From assembly GCA_012728435.1 (NCBI GenBank), contig JAAYFC010000059.1:1-32312 (forward strand): a DNA stretch of 32,312 nucleotides, read 5' to 3'. This document shows positions 1 to 5,806 of the stretch, one piece after another (the first letter of the stretch is position 1; each line of letters begins with the position of its first letter). The translations under genes and the position numbers were made by a program. Under the pieces are notes generated by a model. It made no database searches, was not told the DNA's origin, and saw nothing but the letters and a program-made list of their open reading frames with translations. This DNA is from Clostridiales bacterium (GTDB lineage: Bacteria; Bacillota; Clostridia; Christensenellales; Aristaeellaceae).

Positions 1-13
1 CATAGCCAATTCG

Positions 14-42
14 TTGCCTATCCCTTAGGGGGATGATATACT
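14..42 (+). promoter_or_regulatory. sigma-A type promoter for the YghO-like gene
   Basis: A -35 box TTGCCT (14-19) and a -10 box TATACT (37-42) are separated by 17 bases. A TG dinucleotide one base before the -10 box makes it an extended -10. The expected start of transcription is near 49, about 26 bases before the ATG at 75. Confidence 0.65.
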
Positions 43-74
43 GAACTCAAGAAACCGTATCGGAGGGTCATTAG

Positions 75-1199
75 ATGATTCATGTTGAAATCATTCAGCC
101 TACCAAGAAAGGCTTACGGCCGTTTATTCAGCTGCCCTTTGATATCTATCAACACGATAAAAACTGGGCGCCGCCCAACCGCAAGGACTTGCTGCGAACC
201 TTGACAGGCAAAGACAACGAGTTTTTCTCCCGGGGCATTCAGCGCTATTTCCTGGCCTATGACGATGAAACACCTGTCGCGCGTGTGCTGGCGGGTATTG
301 ATTTGCGTATGTCCACCCGCGTGGGGGAAACCGTTGGTTTTATCTGCCTGTTTGAGTCGTTTGAGAATTATGAGTACGCGCAGGCTGTGCTGGATGCCGC
401 CATACGCTTCCTGCGTGAGCACGGCGTCAAGCAGGTCTACGGCCCAGTCGCGCCGCGCTATGACCTGCTCAACCGCGGGGTCCTGGTGGATGGGTTCGAT
501 CGTCCGCCCGTGCTGCAAAATGCCTACAACACGCCTGCCATTCCCCAGATCCTGGAGAAGTACGGCTTCCAGAAATGGCGTGATTACCTGGCGTATGACA
601 TCCCGGTTGATACCATTCCCATCGACCGCATCCTGTCCATGGCCAACCGCATCCGCAACCGCTTTGGCTTTAGGGTGGAGCATGTGAACTTCAAGCGCAG
701 CAACTTAATCCGCGTCGCGCAGGACATCGCTGCTGTCATCAGCGAGGCCACGCCGGACGAGCCGGGCAGCTACATGCCAACACCGGAGGATTTGCTGCAG
801 CTGTTTAAGCGAATCAAGCCCTGGTTGCGCAATGAATCCGCGATGATGGCTTATGCGGGCAACAAGCCCATTGGTGTAGTGATTGGCTTTTTGGATTCCA
901 GCCCCTCCGTCATCGGCACCGATGGCAGGAACACACCTTGGAATTGGCTGCGGCGCGTCATCAAAACCCCGCGGACCAAAACCGCGCGCTGCCCTGCGCA
1001 ATACGTCATCCCCGAGTACCAGAACAAGGCGGTCAACACGGTCTTGCTGGCGGAGGCAGTCAAGGGTGCCAAGAGCCTGGGCATCACCCGCATCGAAGGC
1101 TCTTTGGTGGATGAAACGCACATTGTGTCCATCAACAATACCCAGTCCGCAGGCGGCAAGCTGTATCGCCGCTACCGGGTGTACCAGCTGTCCTTGTAA
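75..1199 (+). CDS. YghO-like GNAT-superfamily protein of unknown substrate
   Basis: This 374-residue protein resembles the YghO-like family of GNAT-fold proteins, whose substrate is not known. The visible family features are the N-terminal segment with LPFDIYQHDKNWAPP, the stretch YGPVAPRYDLLNRGVLVDGF (about residues 121-140) and the following PPVLQNAYNTP. The C-terminal half (about 210-370) ends in a second acetyltransferase-like stretch with GSLVDETHIVSINN. There is no signal peptide or membrane segment, so it should be cytoplasmic. The ATG follows GGAGGG (63-68) at good spacing and lies downstream of an extended -10 promoter. It stands alone: the tRNA gene after it has its own promoter. 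Acyl transfer is inferred from the fold only. Confidence 0.7.
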   Translation: MIHVEIIQPTKKGLRPFIQLPFDIYQHDKNWAPPNRKDLLRTLTGKDNEFFSRGIQRYFLAYDDETPVARVLAGIDLRMSTRVGETVGFICLFESFENYEYAQAVLDAAIRFLREHGVKQVYGPVAPRYDLLNRGVLVDGFDRPPVLQNAYNTPAIPQILEKYGFQKWRDYLAYDIPVDTIPIDRILSMANRIRNRFGFRVEHVNFKRSNLIRVAQDIAAVISEATPDEPGSYMPTPEDLLQLFKRIKPWLRNESAMMAYAGNKPIGVVIGFLDSSPSVIGTDGRNTPWNWLRRVIKTPRTKTARCPAQYVIPEYQNKAVNTVLLAEAVKGAKSLGITRIEGSLVDETHIVSINNTQSAGGKLYRRYRVYQLSL

Positions 1200-1241
1200 T
1201 CAGCAAGGCGGATAATGCGCCAAAAATGTTAGTCCTTGATG

Positions 1242-1270
1242 TTGACAAGGCATGATTGCTTTGTTAAGAT
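1242..1270 (+). promoter_or_regulatory. strong promoter of the tRNA-Pro gene
   Basis: A perfect -35 box TTGACA (1242-1247) and a -10 box TAAGAT (1265-1270) are separated by 17 bases. Transcription should begin near 1277, about 15 bases before the mature tRNA 5' end. This is one of the best promoters in the window, as expected for a stable RNA gene. Confidence 0.8.
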
Positions 1271-1291
1271 ACTGCTTGCGTGTTAGCACGA

Positions 1292-1368
1292 CTGGGTGTG
1301 GCGCAGTTTGGTAGCGTGCTTGAATGGGGTTCAAGAGGCCGGAGGTTCGAATCCTCTCACCCAGACCA
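1292..1368 (+). tRNA. tRNA-Pro (anticodon GGG)
   Basis: A full cloverleaf can be drawn by hand. The acceptor stem CTGGGTG (1292-1298) pairs with CACCCAG (1358-1364). The anticodon stem CTTGA/TCAAG (1319-1323, 1331-1335) encloses loop ATGGGGT with anticodon GGG at 1326-1328. The T arm GGAGG-TTCGAAT-CCTCT lies at 1341-1357. The discriminator base is A1365, and CCA is encoded at 1366-1368. It reads the proline codons CCC and CCU. It is followed at once by a strong terminator, so it is a single-tRNA transcription unit. Confidence 0.97.
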
Positions 1369-1369
1369 C

Positions 1370-1407
1370 GGCGTCGCGAGCTTTACTAAGCTCGCGACGC
1401 CTCTTTT
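1370..1407 (+). terminator. rho-independent terminator of tRNA-Pro
   Basis: A perfect 14-bp stem (1370-1383 with 1388-1401) closes a TACT loop and is followed by TCTTTT. It starts two bases after the encoded CCA end, so it terminates the tRNA transcript. Confidence 0.9.
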
Positions 1408-1445
1408 CAAGAGGCATCTCTCGCCCGTTCCGCCGCTCCGCCTTT

Positions 1446-1471
1446 CCATCAAAAGCAGGGGCTTTTGATGG
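1446..1471. repeat. perfect inverted repeat, 11-bp arms
   Basis: CCATCAAAAGC (1446-1456) and GCTTTTGATGG (1461-1471) form a perfect 11-bp stem around AGGG. No T-tract follows on either strand, so it is not a typical terminator. Its role is unknown. Confidence 0.6.
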
Positions 1472-1572
1472 GTAGGGACGGTTGAAACTTGTTTAGTCCT
1501 CTCAAAGGTTATTTCACAATTGCTTTATGTTGGCTTCACTAAACTCACGAGTTTAATCTCTACTAGTAACAC

Positions 1573-1608
1573 AGCAAAGCGGCTCTTGTTCACAGGAGCC
1601 GTTTCGCT
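1573..1608 (-). terminator. probable terminator of the zinc-ribbon/TPM operon
   Basis: A 13-position stem (1573-1585 with 1596-1608; one mismatch and one G-T pair) encloses a 10-base loop. It lies about 95 bases past the stop of the minus-strand TPM gene, and no plus-strand gene ends nearby after the tRNA terminator. The T-tract on the minus strand is poor (TGTGTTACT), so this call rests mainly on stem strength and position. Confidence 0.45.
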
Positions 1609-1700
1609 ATTCCCTTAAAGGAAACATAATTATGCTATCATGTAATGTACTCAGGCCTCATGATACCGAGCCGCCTACAATGGCCAATCTTGCATTTGAA

Positions 1701-2462
1701 TCAGAACTTCCCTCCCCTGCCGCCGTAGGAGGTGCCGCCGCGGCTGCCCGAGGAGAAACCGCCGCCCTTGCCGCTGCTGCCGCCACTGCTGCTGGATTCT
1801 ATCTTGGTTCTAGTGACAGTCTGGTAAAGGTAGAGATCCTGATGCCGTGTGAGGTTGAGGGAATTCGGCACAATGTACCGGTCTGCGTTGTATTGATACT
1901 TGGCAATCTTCATATTGCTTTTCAGTACAAAGGCGTAGATCAGCCCGATAACAAGGCTGATGCCCAGTACAAAGGGGAGGTACTGAGTAACCTGCTCTAT
2001 GGGCGCTAAGGGCACCAGCAGGCGCTTAACATAGCGCAGATAGTCTGAGAACGCGCCATAGTAATCCCCGTCTGACAGCTTGTTTTTGACGACATCCCGC
2101 AAATCATAATTTTCACGATAGGTTAACAGGCTTTTCCCTTTACCCCTGGCAGCCTCATAGTAATCCCGTGTGTCAAACATAATGGCAAAGGCTGCACCAT
2201 CAGGATACCTGCTGGGGTCTCTGAAGGCGTGATAGTAGTCATAGGCGTAATCTTCGGGCTCTTTGCCCTGGGAGTTTCTGGTTGTGTGCAGGATGACATC
2301 AAACTGGGTTCGTTCGTACAGCTCCGCCGCCTGCGCCTCCAGTTTGCGCACTTCATCGTTGCTCAAAACGCGCGCCTTGTCATCAACGTGCTGCAGTGCA
2401 AATGCCTGCGCGGTCAAAGCGATGGTGAGCAGAATCAGTAAGAAAAAGGCCGTCTTTTTCAC
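1701..2462 (-). CDS. TPM-domain (YgcG-like) membrane protein
   Basis: This 253-residue protein has an N-terminal signal or anchor helix (about 4-22), a TPM-type domain (about 24-145; VDDKARVLSNDEVRKLEAQA and later YPDGAAFAIMFDTRD are typical), a second membrane helix (about 162-180) and a cytoplasmic or exposed tail that ends in Ser/Gly repeats (223-253). TPM-domain proteins of known structure fold like a small alpha/beta domain, and their function in Firmicutes is unsettled. The start is GTG at 2462-2460. It overlaps the stop of the zinc-ribbon gene (GTGA) and has GGGGGTG just upstream, so the two genes are translationally coupled. The partner gene suggests a joint membrane role; that is inference. 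Confidence 0.8.
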   Translation of the reverse strand: MKKTAFFLLILLTIALTAQAFALQHVDDKARVLSNDEVRKLEAQAAELYERTQFDVILHTTRNSQGKEPEDYAYDYYHAFRDPSRYPDGAAFAIMFDTRDYYEAARGKGKSLLTYRENYDLRDVVKNKLSDGDYYGAFSDYLRYVKRLLVPLAPIEQVTQYLPFVLGISLVIGLIYAFVLKSNMKIAKYQYNADRYIVPNSLNLTRHQDLYLYQTVTRTKIESSSSGGSSGKGGGFSSGSRGGTSYGGRGGKF

Positions 2463-3556
2463 TTGAGCACCCCCATTGCGCTGAGCGCGTAGATGGCTGC
2501 GGCACCCGTAGCCGAAACCATTGCGGCCAGGCTCAGCGCACGCCCAAAAAATTTGGACTTGGACCAGGGGATATCACAGGTCAACTCACCTGTCTGTCCG
2601 TTGATGGCGAAGGTGTAGGTCTTTCCTTCTTTTTTGGTGGTAATCAGCCATAGCGGGTAAAGCACTGGGGCGGAGCTTCCTTTATTCACCTTGATGCTGC
2701 TGTTTTGTGTCACCACGGTGGCATAGCCCATCACCGTGCTGCGGAAGGCCGCATCCGTCGAACTGCGCACGCGCTCATTGGCCCGGCTCATGCAGACCTC
2801 CGGCTCCACATCCGCGCGGTTGGCTTGGGCGCCGGAAAGAGCCTGGGGGATGAAGGCAATGGCTTCCTGGTTGTTGTAAGGCTCAATGGATTCGGAAATT
2901 TTGTTGTCCAGCCGCTCGCTGGCATCCACCGGCAGATTCTGGAAATTAAGCGTACCCGCCCTGTGGATAAGGAAATGCCGCGTGGTTCGAATCATGTACT
3001 GACCGGAGCGGTGCGAGCTGACCGTTGTACCCCGATAGGTCATGTTGGCATCCGCCTCGCAGTTAAACAACCAATAGGGGGCGTAGAGCTTGCGGATTTC
3101 GTCGATCTGGTTGCTGCTTTTTAAGAACAGGTTGGGGATCAGCTTGCGCGTCTTGAAGTAATCCCGAAACATCTGCTCTGCCTGCGCTTTTTCAATTTTA
3201 AAGGGGATGAGCTTTTCAGGCCGTGTCTCGTCCGTAAACTGCGCTGGAATCACTGAAGGACTGCCGCAAAACGCGCAGGCGGTCGCAACAGTGGTTTCCT
3301 CTGTATACAGCTGCGCGCCGCAGGAGGAGCAGGAATAGGCCTGGGTTGCCTGTTTTTCCTCCGTGGAGAACTCCCTGTCCCGCATCTCCCAGTACATATC
3401 GTCCGGGCGGCTGGATTCTATCTCGATTTCATTGACAGCGCTGATCACCTCCGGGTCAAAGGTGTTGCCGCAGGAACCGCAGGTCATCTCCTGGCTGCGC
3501 CCTTCATACACAAGCGGCGCACCGCAGGAAGGGCATTTATAGGTCAGGGTGCTCAT
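2459..3556 (-). CDS. membrane-anchored double zinc-ribbon protein
   Basis: This 365-residue protein carries two zinc ribbons at its N-terminus. The first uses C8/C11 and C26/C29, and the second C76/C79 and C94/C97, in knuckles such as CPSCGAPL and CSSCGAQL. A middle domain (about 110-310) contains YAPYWLFNCEADANMTYRG, and a C-terminal hydrophobic segment (about 342-362) could anchor it in the membrane with the ribbons in the cytoplasm. Similar proteins are often labelled TFIIB-type or RNA polymerase subunit P-like zinc-ribbon proteins, but only the ribbon supports such names, and I do not infer a transcription role. The ATG at 3556-3554 has AAAGGAG upstream. It is first in a two-gene operon with the TPM protein. 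Confidence 0.75.
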   Translation of the reverse strand: MSTLTYKCPSCGAPLVYEGRSQEMTCGSCGNTFDPEVISAVNEIEIESSRPDDMYWEMRDREFSTEEKQATQAYSCSSCGAQLYTEETTVATACAFCGSPSVIPAQFTDETRPEKLIPFKIEKAQAEQMFRDYFKTRKLIPNLFLKSSNQIDEIRKLYAPYWLFNCEADANMTYRGTTVSSHRSGQYMIRTTRHFLIHRAGTLNFQNLPVDASERLDNKISESIEPYNNQEAIAFIPQALSGAQANRADVEPEVCMSRANERVRSSTDAAFRSTVMGYATVVTQNSSIKVNKGSSAPVLYPLWLITTKKEGKTYTFAINGQTGELTCDIPWSKSKFFGRALSLAAMVSATGAAAIYALSAMGVLK

Positions 3557-3597
3557 TCGCTCACTCCTTTCAGATGGAAGACATCTCTTGTGAAGGC

Positions 3598-3620
3598 GAT
3601 GGGACTATTACCATCCCATC
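3598..3620. repeat. inverted repeat overlapping the -10 of the zinc-ribbon promoter
   Basis: GATGGGA (3598-3604) and TCCCATC (3614-3620) form a perfect 7-bp dyad with a 9-base spacer. On the minus strand it overlaps part of the -10 box and the expected start of transcription, so it could be a repressor operator or a hairpin at the mRNA 5' end. Confidence 0.5.
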
Positions 3621-3646
3621 ATACAAACCAGATGACAAATTGTAAA
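3618..3646 (-). promoter_or_regulatory. promoter of the zinc-ribbon/TPM operon
   Basis: Read on the minus strand, a -35 box TTTACA (3646-3641) and a -10 box TATGAT (3623-3618) are 17 bases apart. Transcription would start near 3611, about 55 bases upstream of the ATG. It is divergent from the ctsR promoter. Confidence 0.6.
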
Positions 3647-3752
3647 GAACCGCGCTTTGCGCAGGAAGGGGTGGATTCTAAACGTTTGACGGGAGGAAGG
3701 CGGTCGTCATCTTCAGGAGCAGTCCTTCTCTTGTATTTGTGGATGAATCCGC

Positions 3753-3782
3753 TTGCCTAAGCCGGAGCCGCTGTGGTATACT
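3753..3782 (+). promoter_or_regulatory. sigma-A promoter of the ctsR-mcsA-mcsB-clpC operon
   Basis: A -35 box TTGCCT (3753-3758) and a -10 box TATACT (3777-3782) are separated by 18 bases, with an extended -10 TGG just before TATACT. The expected start of transcription falls inside the CtsR operator that follows. Confidence 0.75.
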
Positions 3783-3788
3783 GACAAT

Positions 3789-3805
3789 AGTCAAAGAAGG
3801 TCAGC
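3789..3805 (+). promoter_or_regulatory. CtsR operator
   Basis: The site AGTCAAAGAAGGTCAGC matches the known CtsR heptad direct repeat (RGTCAAA-NAN-RGTCAAA) except at two bases near its end. It begins 7 bases after the -10 box and covers the transcription start, so bound CtsR would block its own operon. Confidence 0.85.
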
Positions 3806-3832
3806 CTCTTTGGCGGGAATGGAGGGAAACGC

Positions 3833-4300
3833 ATGCGACTGAGCGACTTGATCGAAGAGTTCATCAAAGATCTCTGGGGCAAAGAAGAAACAGAGGTTCA
3901 GCTCAAGCGAAACGAATTGGCGGAGTATTTCCGCTGCGCTCCAAGCCAGATTAACTATGTACTATCTACCCGTTTTACACCCGATCACGGCTACGCGATT
4001 GAAAGTTTTCGCGGCGGCGGCGGGTTTATCCGGATTGTCCGACTCAGCCAGGACGATACGGAGCATCTGCGCTACTTAACCCAGGAGCGTGTGGGGGAGA
4101 GGATCAGCGCCAACGAAGCCAGGCTTTTGTGTTTGCAGTTGGCGAAGCAGGGTAGGATACCCGAAGAGACGGCGGACATCATGATTGCCGCTCTCAGCAC
4201 CCAGGCTCTGTGTGTGCCGATTCCAGAGGCGCTCAAGGATGAAATCCGTGCCAAAACCCTGCGCAGCATGCTGCTGCAGATCGCGCAGCAGACGGAGTGA
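3833..4300 (+). CDS. ctsR: CtsR, class III heat-shock repressor
   Basis: CtsR is a dimeric winged-helix repressor of the clp protease genes. The 155-residue protein has the usual length. Its DNA-binding part is clear: RNELAEYFRCAPSQINYVLSTRFT (about 27-50) is the recognition region, and FRGGGGFIRIVRL (about 59-71) is the wing with the Gly-rich tip that senses heat in studied CtsR proteins. The Arg before the four Gly, a reported target of McsB phosphorylation in Bacillus-type CtsR, is kept. The C-terminal domain (about 75-155) follows the family. The ATG has GGAGGG (3821-3826) upstream. It is first in the operon and is probably autoregulated through the operator at 3789-3805. Confidence 0.95.
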   Translation: MRLSDLIEEFIKDLWGKEETEVQLKRNELAEYFRCAPSQINYVLSTRFTPDHGYAIESFRGGGGFIRIVRLSQDDTEHLRYLTQERVGERISANEARLLCLQLAKQGRIPEETADIMIAALSTQALCVPIPEALKDEIRAKTLRSMLLQIAQQTE

Positions 4301-4311
4301 AGGAGGATATC

Positions 4312-4821
4312 ATGATTTGTGAAATTTGCCGCGAGAAGAACGCGGATATCGTTTTTAAGACAGTCACCGGCAACCAGGTGGCTACCAAGGCGATGTGTAT
4401 GTCCTGCGCAAACAGCATACAGCAGGATATGGTAAAGATGTTCATGGCACTTGGTTTTAAGCAGGAGCAGGTGGTGAAGGAAGAGCTTGTGAAAGAGCCC
4501 GATCTTACCATGCCGCGTTTTCTGTGCACCAACTGTGGCCGCCCCTTCAATGAACTGGACGAGCATACGATGGCAGGCTGCGCGGTCTGCTATGAGGCCA
4601 TGCGTTCGGAGATGGGAAGGATGCTGCAAGCGGATGACATCCACCAGCTTGCAGCGGAGGACGGCATAACAGAAGAGGAAACAGCAGGCCTTCATCTGGC
4701 AAACCAGGAGCAGGATATACGCTTTCAACTAATGGAAGCGGTCATAAGGGAGGATTTTGAGGAAGCCGCCCGCCTGCGGGATTTGCTGGCGCCCTTTGAT
4801 CACCTGGAGGAAAACGTCTAA
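4312..4821 (+). CDS. mcsA: McsA, zinc-binding activator/adaptor of McsB and ClpC
   Basis: McsA binds zinc through CxxC pairs and works with McsB and ClpC in stress proteolysis. This 169-residue protein shows four pairs: CEIC near the start, CMSC (about 34-37), CTNC (about 72-75) and CAVC (about 89-92). Its C-terminus carries a UVR-type helical hairpin (FQLMEAVIREDFEEAARLRD, about 139-158), the kind of motif used to contact ClpC. I chose the ATG at 4312 because AGGAGG (4301-4306) lies just before it; a GTG at 4297 lacks this. It begins 11 bases after ctsR. Its stop codon is in the same frame as mcsB, with only one codon between. Confidence 0.9.
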   Translation: MICEICREKNADIVFKTVTGNQVATKAMCMSCANSIQQDMVKMFMALGFKQEQVVKEELVKEPDLTMPRFLCTNCGRPFNELDEHTMAGCAVCYEAMRSEMGRMLQADDIHQLAAEDGITEEETAGLHLANQEQDIRFQLMEAVIREDFEEAARLRDLLAPFDHLEENV

Positions 4822-4824
4822 ACG

Positions 4825-5802
4825 ATGCGGGACAGCGTATTGTTTGCGGAGGTCTCCCTGCGCCGGAACTATCAGGACCTTACCTTCTGCCCGCAGAACA
4901 ACAGGGAGGATTTGGCGCAGAGCTACCATCGCAGCATCACGGCGCTAGGGAAAATCTATCCGGATTACCATCTTTTTGATGACAAAGCGCTGACGGATGA
5001 TGAGCTTCCCTTTGAGTCTACAGTTTTTTTGCCGCCAGCGTACGATCAGCTGGTTCAGACTGCGCTTTTTGTGGACAAGGCTTCCGGCTTTTCAGCAGCC
5101 ATCAACATGGATGAACACCTGGTGCTCAAACAATCCGGGTCACAAAGGGATCTTGCGGCGCAGGTCACCGTCCTTCGGAAAACAGAGGCAGCGCTTAGCC
5201 AGGAAGGTCACCCATTCGCCTTTGATGAGCAGTATGGCTTCTTGTCCTACCGGCCTGTGTTGGCGGGCAGCGGGCTGCATGTCCGGCTGGTATTGCACTT
5301 ACCAATGCTGCATTTTTTAAAGCAGTTGCGCCCCATCACCGAGGCGCTCAAGGCAAAGGGCTGCGGCATCACACCCCTGACGACCAAAGGCGGCCGGAAC
5401 CCCGCAAGGCTGTATATCCTTAGCAACAACAGCAGTTTTAAGCTGAGTGATGATCAGATTGTGTCCCAGGTGCTCGCCTGCGCTGAGATGCTGGCGGACA
5501 AAGAAGCTGCAATTTTGGGCAAAGCGCTTGCGCAAAACGAGCAGTCCACCATCGCTGACCAGGTCTGGCGCGCATATGGCTTGCTGAAATATGCCAGACG
5601 GCTCACCGCCAGCGATTTCCTGATTCATTGGAACAGCCTGCGGATAGGCGCGCAGGAAGGGATTGTTCCGCTTACGACCACCCAGGCAGACGGTTTGATG
5701 CGCTTTGCCAATGATTATGCCTTTCAGACGGAAGGCGCAGACCCCAAGACATTTGTTTTCCGGCGCGCGGATGCCGTGCGCCGGGTATTATCAGGAGGCT
5801 AA
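4825..5802 (+). CDS. mcsB: McsB-like protein with degenerate arginine-kinase site
   Basis: Canonical McsB is a protein-arginine kinase of the phosphagen-kinase family that marks clients for ClpCP. Operon position and residual similarity identify this 325-residue protein: LRRN near the start, NMDEHL (94-99), FAFDEQYGFLS (131-141), LHLPML (157-162) and the YGLLKYARRLTA region. However, most active-site signatures are altered. SSRIRLARN has become FAEVSLRRN; NEEDH has become NMDEH; CPTNVGTGLR has become RPVLAGSGLH, so the reactive Cys position is Arg143; and the RG-YGEGSEA-GN loop is not recognisable around 181-200. The protein lacks about 20 N-terminal residues of Bacillus McsB, and an in-frame stop at 4819 rules out an earlier start. 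GGAGG lies at 4806-4810. It may act as a non-catalytic adaptor (inference). Confidence 0.82.
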   Translation: MRDSVLFAEVSLRRNYQDLTFCPQNNREDLAQSYHRSITALGKIYPDYHLFDDKALTDDELPFESTVFLPPAYDQLVQTALFVDKASGFSAAINMDEHLVLKQSGSQRDLAAQVTVLRKTEAALSQEGHPFAFDEQYGFLSYRPVLAGSGLHVRLVLHLPMLHFLKQLRPITEALKAKGCGITPLTTKGGRNPARLYILSNNSSFKLSDDQIVSQVLACAEMLADKEAAILGKALAQNEQSTIADQVWRAYGLLKYARRLTASDFLIHWNSLRIGAQEGIVPLTTTQADGLMRFANDYAFQTEGADPKTFVFRRADAVRRVLSGG

Positions 5803-5806
5803 TTAT

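Larger units (their letters stand above)
1403..1700. other. gene-free stretch between tRNA terminator and TPM gene end
   Basis: I see no convincing coding region here. The stretch holds two inverted repeats, listed separately, at 1446-1471 and 1573-1608. The rest, including the AT-rich part around 1480-1570, shows no feature I can name. The plus-strand reading frame that runs on past 1632 is only the complement of the Gly/Ser-rich tail of the minus-strand gene. Confidence 0.6.

Noticed and set aside
1632-2009. Plus-strand frame encoding an Ala/Gly-rich protein
   Set aside because: It is the complement of the Ser/Gly repeat tail of the TPM gene on the minus strand and lacks a ribosome site.
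3685-3690. Second CtsR site (TTTGAC)
   Set aside because: Only one half-site is present; the required tandem repeat is missing.
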